10,559 nucleotides of DNA from Chitinophagales bacterium (GTDB taxonomy: Bacteria > Bacteroidota > Bacteroidia > Chitinophagales > UBA2359): assembly GCA_020631035.1 (NCBI GenBank), contig JAHDIA010000018.1, forward strand, positions 8,693-19,251. The letters are read 5' to 3'. Shown in pieces: positions 5,801-10,559 of the stretch. The notes under the pieces are model-generated. The model was not told the DNA's origin, did not search any database, and saw only the letters and a list, made by a program, of their open reading frames with translations. Every line of letters starts with the position of its first letter. The stretch's first letter is position 1. The translations under genes were made by a program, and so were the position numbers.

Positions 5801-8105
5801 TGGTTTTGTCAGGATACAAAAAGTAAATACTTTCGTCGGCTGTTCCAAGGGTAACATTGGCATTGGGTACGGGATTGCCGTCTACATCGGTTACTTTGAC
5901 CGTTGCTTCGGCAATGGTACGGGGTTTGTATTCTGATTCGTCAAAAGTAAGGCTGACATCCAAATATTTTTGCTGGGGAATGACGGTAATGTTTTGGGTA
6001 TATTGGTACAATTGATTCTTGTAAATGTATGAGGTAAACAATTGCAACTGCCCATAGGCTGATTGGGGTATTTTGACCACAATTTCTTTGAATGCGCCTT
6101 CCTCTTCGTCATTGCCTTTTCCATCAAAGTCGTACAATTGGGCGTGGGCAAATGCATTGCTGTTGAGGGTAAACAAGGCATCGGTTTGTTTGGGCACATA
6201 GACCATTGCTTTGACCTCTTCGCCTGAGTTGTAGACTTTTTTGTCAGTTAAGATTTCGATTTGTCCTGCATTTTGCCACCAGCGGTAACGGTATTCGTTC
6301 TCTTTTAGAACGTGGGTGTATACTCTGGCTTCAGTGGTCTTGCCGTTGTCATCGGTAGACTCTAATAAGACTTCGTAATAGCCAACTCCTGGGGAATCAA
6401 ACTCAACATAAGCTTCGCCTGTTTTGGGGTCGGTTTGTACAGTGGTATGATCCAATTCTTTTTCTGAATCGAATAAGTAACTCTTTCTTGCTTTGAGGGT
6501 TGCTTTGATCTTGGTACTTACTGGATTTTTAGAGTAATCGTAAGCCGCTACTTTTACCTTTATGCTTTCGTCTTGGAAGTAGTAATATTTTTCGCTGTGG
6601 GCAGTGAGGGTAAAGCTGGTGTGTGCCACTATAACCGAACTTGAACCAGTGATGGTTCTACGGCTGGCGTCTTGTACTTCGGCAATAATGGTATAGCGGT
6701 AATTGCTTTGACGGTAGTTGTTTTGACGATGTAACTTAGCTTGTTTGCTTTCATTATTGGTGTTGTAGTGAATAGTCAAGGTGCCGTCCTCCCCTATTTG
6801 TGCCGTTCCATTGTCTACGACTTCTTGGTGATGAGATGGGCGGTAGTAATGTTCGTACCACCAACCACAACGCATATAATAGTACCAGGGTACATAGAAC
6901 AATTCTCGAACGACTTTGTATTGTACCTTGGCATTGGTAACAGGGGAACCAAAAAAGTATTTGGCAGCAATATTGGCGGTGATGGTTTCGCCCGATGTGT
7001 ATTGCGGTTTGTCTAAATTGACCAATACTTCGTATTCGGGTTTCTTGTATTCTTCGACTTTGAATGTTGTTGCTTCACGGTAATATTGCCAGTATCGGTT
7101 GTTTGGATTGTTGCCTTCTTCTTTGAAGTAGGTGATGATGCGGTATTCTCCTAAACTAGCATTGGCATCCAATGCCAACTCACCTGAAAAAGTTCCTTCG
7201 GCATCTAAGGTATATTCTTTTTTGAGTACCTCATTGCGTTGGGCATCGGTGATAAGACAAATCACTGACTTATCTACCACATCATAATCAAAACCATTTT
7301 TTTGGCGAATGATGCCTTTGAATTGTACCGTTTGTTCGGGGCGATAGGCTGGACGATCGGTAAAAGTATAGGATTTAATACCATTGTTTTGATCTGCATA
7401 ATAACGATTGACATATGATTGAGAGATGGCAAAACTTTTGCCTTTGAATGCCAATATGGGGAATTGGTTGTGGTTGTTGCCTTCTAGTTTAGAAAAGTCG
7501 AAGGTAGCTAGATTGTCTTTTACATTGACTGGTTCTATTGTTTGGTCTCCTGAAAATGCTTGATACTTGAATCCATCTTTGGCTTTTCCTGTTTGGAGCT
7601 CGTGTGTATAAGCGACCAAATCTTCGCCCAATGAACGGGTAAAAATGCCATATTTTGAGACAAAGACAGGGACATTCGCACTTTGTCCATTGCCGATGGC
7701 TTCTAACACATAAACTCCTTCGGAGAGTTTGCCCAACTCCAAATGCTGTCTTCGGTAATAATTGTTTTTGTTGTATGACAGAGGTTCTTCCCAACAACGA
7801 ATGGCAGGAAGGTCTTTGAGTATCTCATCTGTTACTGTAGTTTGATGGGGATTTTTTCCCAATGCTTTGAGAAAAGATTGGTAATCCTCCACTTGATAGA
7901 GAGCCAATTTGACTTTATCCAATTTACCAGCACTTCCACGTCGACGGTTGTAGTATTGGTAAAATTGGACTTGTACTACCTCTTGTGGGGTGTACACTTT
8001 TTGGATATTGAGTTGAAAGTTTTGTTGTGCGTCCATAGTATTGCTAATCGCCAATAGGGAAAGAATGGTTCCTATAAGGTATAATAATGTGTTTCGCATT
8101 TTCAT
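2898..8105 (-). CDS. Thioester-containing alpha-2-macroglobulin family protein, 1735 residues
   Basis: Bacterial alpha-2-macroglobulins trap attacking proteases: cleavage of a bait region triggers a conformational change, and an internal Cys-Gln thioester bonds covalently to the protease. Seen here: a signal peptide at about residues 1-26 ending 'NTMDAQ', with no lipobox Cys; an MG2-type domain at about 245-350 with 'TDRPAYRPEQTVQFKG'; further MG domains to about 700; a bait-region domain around 714-775 with 'ADESIYFLYPD'; an insert at 776-1005; the A2M signature domain from about 1007 ('VRSDFQDAIYWNPN', 'LPDNLTTWR'); the thioester domain at about 1200-1475 with 'GCVEQ' (Cys1225, Gln1228; codons at 4422-4433) and 'GGWGWW'; and a C-terminal MG/receptor-binding-like region to 1735. 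The insert holds a carboxypeptidase-regulatory-like fold and a collagen-like run. No penicillin-binding protein gene is adjacent, unlike the yfhM-pbpC pair of enterobacteria. The start could also be Met3. Family identity is very sure; periplasmic or surface location is inferred. Confidence 0.96.
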   Translation of the reverse strand: MKMRNTLLYLIGTILSLLAISNTMDAQQNFQLNIQKVYTPQEVVQVQFYQYYNRRRGSAGKLDKVKLALYQVEDYQSFLKALGKNPHQTTVTDEILKDLPAIRCWEEPLSYNKNNYYRRQHLELGKLSEGVYVLEAIGNGQSANVPVFVSKYGIFTRSLGEDLVAYTHELQTGKAKDGFKYQAFSGDQTIEPVNVKDNLATFDFSKLEGNNHNQFPILAFKGKSFAISQSYVNRYYADQNNGIKSYTFTDRPAYRPEQTVQFKGIIRQKNGFDYDVVDKSVICLITDAQRNEVLKKEYTLDAEGTFSGELALDANASLGEYRIITYFKEEGNNPNNRYWQYYREATTFKVEEYKKPEYEVLVNLDKPQYTSGETITANIAAKYFFGSPVTNAKVQYKVVRELFYVPWYYYMRCGWWYEHYYRPSHHQEVVDNGTAQIGEDGTLTIHYNTNNESKQAKLHRQNNYRQSNYRYTIIAEVQDASRRTITGSSSVIVAHTSFTLTAHSEKYYYFQDESIKVKVAAYDYSKNPVSTKIKATLKARKSYLFDSEKELDHTTVQTDPKTGEAYVEFDSPGVGYYEVLLESTDDNGKTTEARVYTHVLKENEYRYRWWQNAGQIEILTDKKVYNSGEEVKAMVYVPKQTDALFTLNSNAFAHAQLYDFDGKGNDEEEGAFKEIVVKIPQSAYGQLQLFTSYIYKNQLYQYTQNITVIPQQKYLDVSLTFDESEYKPRTIAEATVKVTDVDGNPVPNANVTLGTADESIYFLYPDKTKDIRKSFYDNQSYHAANYHNQFNAYNQSQAIQPKALLWKLEKLDFAFDRRAYLDDGEWMRFNYTIKDKEAATEKKIEVQGFVVDYETGQPLSNATIKVGGKSYQTNKFGYYNLSAPQEGIIEKMTFEKDGKITTVTNVVCHTDTNILLNIAIKDKNKTIEFSRLVAEIPAEYEALDEEMSMDMMTREVAGAVGAPGPQGASGPQGNPLRMTMGKSAVAGRLESKDKESGGGGALVEATVRSDFQDAIYWNPNITTDANGEATVKIQLPDNLTTWRTNAKVATRSSEIGQTNAKIIVRKNLLVRMETPRFMNVGDDLVIATNIHNYLDSKKKVKVQLFADGLKVEGSEKDISIPANGEERIDWKVESKWINNASLTVKALTNEESDAMVLEIPVNPYGLEIISAESTVLRDKDQQSIEIEIPKDIDLNTAQLEVSAAPSVTSALLASMDQLIGYPYGCVEQTMSRFLPTVVVANTLQELGESYESTISRNELQKMVAQGFKRLGELQQQDGGWGWWRNDGSHPFMTAYVVNGMFLATQADFVIDQAVYNKAINAFKSQLQNKGTDATTLAYQMMVAMNLGLTEFWDDELLPKGNENAYEQALWLQAAVLAKDNKAAQMMLARLEDNATVEGTQTYWGGKKFYYRWQDDRVETTANAIKAISMIEPDNDYLPNAIQWILRQRKGHAWHNTRQTAMTIYGLIEVIKNEVNPDLELEIYANGALVGSKKVGKDDVFSKAFTLDLVGVDYYANTSNNINLDVNNTKVLKSGKNTIEVKQKGNGTHYINTRLTYFAAGEQLEKYQKVQPIFEVEREYYKLMEEKDNKGNLIYDKQKIKLKNIASGDNILVKTKVTTVNEQEYVLIEDPIPAGCEFVQDTKGYNIKGETGYDRHNGNQRRYGYGYWSHWYTHKEYRDEHLALTITKLPTGTFEYTYLMKAQIPGNYQIKPVVAQLMYYPENRGYSEFDKVVITD
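5181..5234 (-). repeat. Collagen-like Gly-X-Y run (6 triplets) encoded partly by an 18-bp tandem duplication
   Basis: Residues 958-975 of the macroglobulin are GAVGAPGPQGASGPQGNP, six consecutive Gly-X-Y triplets. At DNA level 5188-5205 and 5206-5223 are adjacent 18-bp copies with 17 of 18 identical bases, so part of the run arose by tandem duplication. The stretch is too short for a stable triple helix by itself. It more likely acts as an extended, exposed, flexible linker, which would fit a bait role (inference). Confidence 0.8.
5331..5576 (-). other. Carboxypeptidase-regulatory-like domain inside the macroglobulin bait segment
   Basis: Residues about 844-925 read 'IEVQGFVVDYETGQPLSNA' followed by 'KSYQTNKFGYYNLSAP'. 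This is the pattern of the CarboxypepD_reg-like beta-sandwich (G-x-V-x-D-x-x-T-G-x-P-L-x-x-A, then T-N-x-x-G-x-Y), which in Bacteroidota is best known from TonB-dependent receptors and surface proteins. Here it sits between the bait-region domain and the A2M signature domain, where a protease-sensitive bait would be expected. The domain call rests on motif reading only. Confidence 0.75.
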
Positions 8106-8540
8106 AAGACAGTGTTTTTGTGTGTTGGGCTATGTTTTGCCCTGCCTTTTATAAGATAGACGCAAATTTTGAGTAGCATGGTGTCTAGGCAGCAATTTTT
8201 TTTGATTTTAAGGCAGATAATTCATAATCTATAATGTAGTTCACCATTTTTATCCTAAGATTGTCTAAGAATGGGGCATCGTGTGTGACTTTGAGGCTAC
8301 GGGAGTGCTGGTTAGCCAACGCATGTTTTGGGCTGCGTACCAAGGTACGTCCACCCGCTCATCCTACGCCTTTTTAAATTATGGCATAGAAGCGGATGGA
8401 TAAAAGTACCGACGAAGGACAAAGAGAAACGATAATACGCCCGATGGAAGTACATACCATGTATGACTGAGAGCGGGTACCAACCGTCGTCCGAAGATAG
8501 TAGCGTTCCGTTCTAATCTTTTTTGTTCTTTTTGTTGATC
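8106..8540. other. Intergenic region with an internal GC-richer, structured segment
   Basis: The 435 bp between the lipoprotein pair and the macroglobulin start hold no convincing gene. By direct count, 8281-8520 is about 49% G+C (33, 29, 25 and 30 per 60), against 21 of 60 in 8161-8220. The richer part has inverted repeats CGTACC-AA-GGTACG (8336-8349), TACAT-ACC-ATGTA (8451-8463) and the distant pair ACCCGCTC (8353-8360)/GAGCGGGT (8471-8478). It could be a dispersed repeat, a structured RNA or relic DNA. The best frame on the plus strand is a 26-codon ATG frame at 8323, which I do not call as a gene. The end nearest the macroglobulin (8106-8200) should hold its promoter and leader. Confidence 0.5.
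8163..8195 (-). promoter_or_regulatory. Possible Bacteroidota-type promoter of the macroglobulin gene
   Basis: Read on the minus strand, AAAATTTG (8163-8170) differs by one base from the Bacteroidota -7 consensus TAnnTTTG and lies about 58 bp upstream of the start codon. A TTG (8193-8195) lies 22 bases further upstream, a little wider than the usual spacing to a -33 TTTG. The match is suggestive only; AT-rich DNA gives such hits easily. Confidence 0.3.
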
Positions 8541-9074
8541 TTAAAACATCACAAAAATGACCTCATCTAATTTGTTGATGGCTTTTTGGGTACGAAGGCT
8601 AGTTTTGAAGGTATTTTTTTGATTGCCTTGATGGGCCTCTATGGTCCAATCAGCACCTTTGAACAGTTCTTGTAAGTCAGCTAGGGAAATTTTAGTAGAA
8701 AAACGAGACTGGAATCCCTTTTTTGTTTTTTCAGAGAACATAAAGTCTACCTCTTTAATAATTTTTTGGGTTTGCCCGTTGTTGATGAGTAAGCTGTCCA
8801 TTTTTTTGTAGACTTTATCGCTTAGAACAAACATTTTGATATCACTTTTACCTTTGACCTCATTTTTGTAGCGGAAGGTCATGTCTATATTGAGTTGCTC
8901 CTCTTCGAGATTTTCAAAAGTGAGGGGTTTAATAAAATATTGTACTCCCTCCTCTCCCACGAAGAAGGTTTCATATAGATTTTTGCCTGTTTTGGTACTA
9001 GCTGGTTTGAGCATCCCACATCCAACAGACAAAAAACACAGTAGACAGCCTAAAAAAAAAGATTGTTTATTCAT
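8541..9074 (-). CDS. Small predicted lipoprotein of unknown function, 177 residues
   Basis: The N-terminus MNKQSFFLGCLLCFLSVGC is a short lipoprotein signal peptide; Cys19 is the likely lipidated residue, although the lipobox 'SVGC' is not canonical. The remaining 158 residues are soluble, with mixed charge and alternating hydrophobic residues. Segments such as 'NIDMTFRYKNEVKGKSDIKMFVLS' (broken by short turns) suggest beta strands. I recognise no family and no catalytic motif. Its ATG lies inside the end of the upstream lipoprotein gene: the shared 8 bases ATGAATAA contain this start and that stop, so the two are almost certainly cotranscribed and translationally coupled. No clear terminator follows the stop codon. 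Confidence 0.85.
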   Translation of the reverse strand: MNKQSFFLGCLLCFLSVGCGMLKPASTKTGKNLYETFFVGEEGVQYFIKPLTFENLEEEQLNIDMTFRYKNEVKGKSDIKMFVLSDKVYKKMDSLLINNGQTQKIIKEVDFMFSEKTKKGFQSRFSTKISLADLQELFKGADWTIEAHQGNQKNTFKTSLRTQKAINKLDEVIFVMF

Positions 9075-9579
9075 TAAAATCGCTTATGCGTTTAGAAAGT
9101 GCAAATTTACTAAAAAGCTCATTAGAAATTTGCTCAGACTGGGTTTGAGCTGCTAGAAAAAAGATGGTGTTGCCTCCATATTGAGAAGCATATTCGGTAA
9201 GATAACTATTTCCTTCTTTCCATTTTTTGTAGTAATATTGATGATCACTCTCAAAAATGACAAGTAAACTATCATTGGTTTGAGCCTTTTTAAATTGCGC
9301 CAATTGTTGTATAGATGTTTTGATGGGCAGCCCTACAAACAAATCATATTCATTGGTCTTAATTGATTTGAACAGTGGAATTTGCATTTTGCCTTGATCG
9401 ACAAAATATTGTTCATACTTATGGGTAGCAAGACTATCTGTAAACCCTTGTATTTCTCCCTCTAAGGTATTAAACATTTTTCCATTAAAAAGAAAGATCT
9501 GATTTTTGTCACCTGTTTGGACTGTACAGGCAGCAAAGAACAAAGCAAACAAGACTGTTAGTATCAGAGGTTTTTGCAT
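9067..9579 (-). CDS. Small predicted lipoprotein of unknown function, 170 residues
   Basis: Starting at the ATG at 9577-9579, the protein begins MQKPLILTVLFALFFAAC, a good lipoprotein signal with Cys18. An in-frame ATG 30 bases upstream (9609) would add MCYHLIYIIV and place the start inside a hairpin arm, so the shorter form is preferred. The mature part has a predicted alpha/beta mix, for example 'LFNGKMFNTLEGEIQGFTDSL', 'KTNEYDLFVGLPIKTS' and 'LLVIFESDHQYYYKKW' (residue runs shortened). I recognise no family. The stop codon overlaps the start of the next lipoprotein gene by 8 bp, which indicates a two-gene unit whose products may act together in the envelope. Confidence 0.85.
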   Translation of the reverse strand: MQKPLILTVLFALFFAACTVQTGDKNQIFLFNGKMFNTLEGEIQGFTDSLATHKYEQYFVDQGKMQIPLFKSIKTNEYDLFVGLPIKTSIQQLAQFKKAQTNDSLLVIFESDHQYYYKKWKEGNSYLTEYASQYGGNTIFFLAAQTQSEQISNELFSKFALSKRISDFNE

Positions 9580-9595
9580 AACAATTATATATATC

Positions 9596-9635
9596 AAATG
9601 GTAGCACACTGAGGCTAATCAATGTGCTACCATTT
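9596..9635. terminator. Strong 13-bp hairpin between TRL-like and lipoprotein genes
   Basis: Arms 9596-9608 (AAATGGTAGCACA) and 9623-9635 are perfectly complementary. After one mismatch, three more pairs (TGA/TCA) close a six-base loop GGCTAA. On the minus strand it starts 12 bases past the TRL-like stop codon and ends in TTTGATATAT, a weak U-run. On the plus strand it ends in ATTTTAAT. It is probably the terminator of the TRL-like gene, possibly leaky, or an mRNA-stabilising element ahead of the lipoprotein pair. Confidence 0.6.
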
Positions 9636-9647
9636 TAATCATTGCCA

Positions 9648-9935
9648 TTACTCACCAGTAACAACGGTTTCGTAAGTAACAATAATATTTAAAAGTGAAG
9701 TTGACTTAATGTCTACTGTAGAAATTTTGGTAATTCCACCATTTTTTGCGGCAGCTCTGATACTCGCATCTTGATCAAAAAACAATATGCCTAGGTATCC
9801 TGTAGCTTTAGAAGTACCGACTTTGCTACCTACTGCATTGCTGGTTGCAGCGACAGGTAGAGTTAATGAACAGCTTGCTAAAAATAAGGTTGCTGTTAAC
9901 ATTAAAGCAAAAGCTTTAAGTTTTCTTAAAAACAT
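9648..9935 (-). CDS. TRL-like family lipoprotein, 95 residues
   Basis: The signal peptide MFLRKLKAFALMLTATLFLASC has a canonical lipobox LASC, with Cys22 as the lipidation site. The mature part carries the hallmarks of the TRL-like family (named after a tRNA-associated locus in Leptospira): 'PVAATSNAVGSKVGTSKATG', then 'DASIRAAAKNGGITKIST', then the closing 'YETVVTGE'. Length fits the family, which consists of small exported proteins of about 90-110 residues. Function is not known; some members are stress-responsive or abundant envelope proteins, but nothing here shows this. No tRNA gene is nearby. The leader upstream (9936-10176) is very AT-rich with no clear promoter box. It appears to be a single-gene unit, bounded downstream by a hairpin. 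Confidence 0.9.
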   Translation of the reverse strand: MFLRKLKAFALMLTATLFLASCSLTLPVAATSNAVGSKVGTSKATGYLGILFFDQDASIRAAAKNGGITKISTVDIKSTSLLNIIVTYETVVTGE

Positions 9936-10176
9936 AGGTCGAAAAAATTTAAAATATTAAAAAATAATTTGGGGTATAAAAAAAGAAATGTTGTATTCCC
10001 TTATTTACTAAATACCTTTTTTCAAGGCACAATGATACTCCTTTTTCAGAAATTAACAAATAATAACTGCAATAAATGAATTACTTTTTTCCGTCTGTAT
10101 TTATATCTTAAATTTTTCAGACCAATAAATATACAAAATACACTTATAAGGAACCAATACTTAAAGATTATTGTTT

Positions 10177-10559
10177 TTAAAAGATTTTCTCCATATATAC
10201 CACTCCTTCAAGTGGATTAGTGTAATAGGGTTGGATGATTTGGAAGCCTAGAGATTGGTAAAGTCGGATGGCTGGAACGAGAGTTTCGAGGGTGTCCAAC
10301 ACCATTGATTGGTAGTTTTTTTGTTGGGCTTCTTCAAGTAATTTTTGGGCGAGTATTCTGCCATATTTTTTGCCACGATGCCCTGCTTGTACATATAGTC
10401 TTTTCATTTCGCAGGCAGTGCCTTCAAATTTTCGGAGGGCTATGCAAGCCACATATTTTTGTTGGTCTTTGATGAGAAAAATACATCCTTGAGGTTCGGC
10501 ATATTTGCCTGGTAAACTGGCGAGTTCTTCTTCAAAACTTTGAAAGCATAAGTCTACTC
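10177..10559 (-). CDS. GNAT-family N-acetyltransferase, C-terminal 126 residues (5' end beyond window)
   Basis: The frame is open from the TAA at 10177-10179 through to the right edge, so the gene is cut at its 5' end. A GTG at 10450-10452 is an internal Val codon, because the residues before it fit the family ('VDLCFQSFEEELASLPGKY', then 'CIFLIKD'). The core GNAT pattern is clear: a strand 'YVACIALRKF', then 'CEMKRLYVQAGHRGKKYG', where the V-x-x-x-x-R-G-x-x-Y-G loop binds the acetyl-CoA pyrophosphate, then a helix 'RILAQKLLEEAQ', then 'LDTLETLVPAIRLYQSLGF', and an end 'PYYTNPLEGVVYMEKIF'. It transfers acetyl from acetyl-CoA to an amine of an unknown substrate in the cytoplasm. About 30-40 residues are probably missing compared with full-length relatives. 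No clear intrinsic terminator follows it. Confidence 0.92.
   Translation of the reverse strand, partial: VDLCFQSFEEELASLPGKYAEPQGCIFLIKDQQKYVACIALRKFEGTACEMKRLYVQAGHRGKKYGRILAQKLLEEAQQKNYQSMVLDTLETLVPAIRLYQSLGFQIIQPYYTNPLEGVVYMEKIF

Noticed and set aside
3066..7016. Many plus-strand and alternative minus-strand frames within the macroglobulin gene
   Set aside because: They are shadows of a 1735-codon gene with unmistakable family motifs. Hydrophobic-looking plus-strand products arise from reading its codons backwards.
8323..8403. 26-codon plus-strand ATG frame in the GC-richer island
   Set aside because: Short, without recognised motif or supporting context. The inverted repeats explain the composition better.
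8881..9156. 91-codon plus-strand frame across the lipoprotein pair
   Set aside because: It is antisense to two genes with lipoprotein signals and an 8-bp overlap, and has no recognisable content.
9580..9609. Upstream ATG at 9609 as start of the first lipoprotein
   Set aside because: It would start inside the terminator-like hairpin and put ten extra residues before a well-formed lipoprotein signal that starts at 9579.
9936..10176. A promoter or gene in the 241-bp gap before the TRL-like gene
   Set aside because: The gap is very AT-rich with no frame of note. Candidate -7 boxes all miss key bases, so none is reported.

Overview
The window reads as a chromosomal stretch of an AT-rich Bacteroidota bacterium. 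The evidence is the type of secreted proteins: a Cys- and Asn-rich exported protein with the 'TANAGDDQ' repeat type common in gliding and type IX secretion bacteria, a Bacteroidota-style alpha-2-macroglobulin, a TRL-like lipoprotein and two further small lipoproteins. A Saprospiria-like lineage is possible but not proven. All recognisable genes lie on the minus strand, so transcription runs from high to low coordinates. The plus strand appears to hold no genes.

Layout from right to left, in the direction of transcription: (1) a GNAT acetyltransferase cut by the right edge (10177-10559); (2) a TRL-like lipoprotein (9648-9935), followed by a 13-bp hairpin; (3) a pair of small lipoproteins of unknown function, overlapping by 8 bp and so probably translated together (9067-9579 and 8541-9074); (4) a 435-bp gap whose middle (about 8272-8512) is richer in GC than its surroundings and holds several small inverted repeats; (5) a 1735-residue alpha-2-macroglobulin with an intact CxEQ thioester motif (2898-8105); (6) a 1360-bp gene-free stretch with a palindromic MITE-like element, an extra half copy of it, several hairpins and a diverged direct duplication of about 90 bp; (7) the first 512 residues of a large secreted protein that continues past the left edge (1-1537).

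At least five of the six products are predicted to be exported (one secreted protein, one alpha-2-macroglobulin, three lipoproteins). The window is therefore mostly cell-envelope and surface functions. The alpha-2-macroglobulin would trap proteases in the periplasm or at the surface. Nothing in the sequence ties the small lipoproteins to it functionally.

The most interesting points are the unusual bait-region segment of the alpha-2-macroglobulin (a carboxypeptidase-regulatory-like beta domain followed by a short collagen-like Gly-X-Y run and a Gly-rich linker) and the repeat-rich intergenic regions. I see no CRISPR array, tRNA, rRNA, transposase gene or clear defence system.
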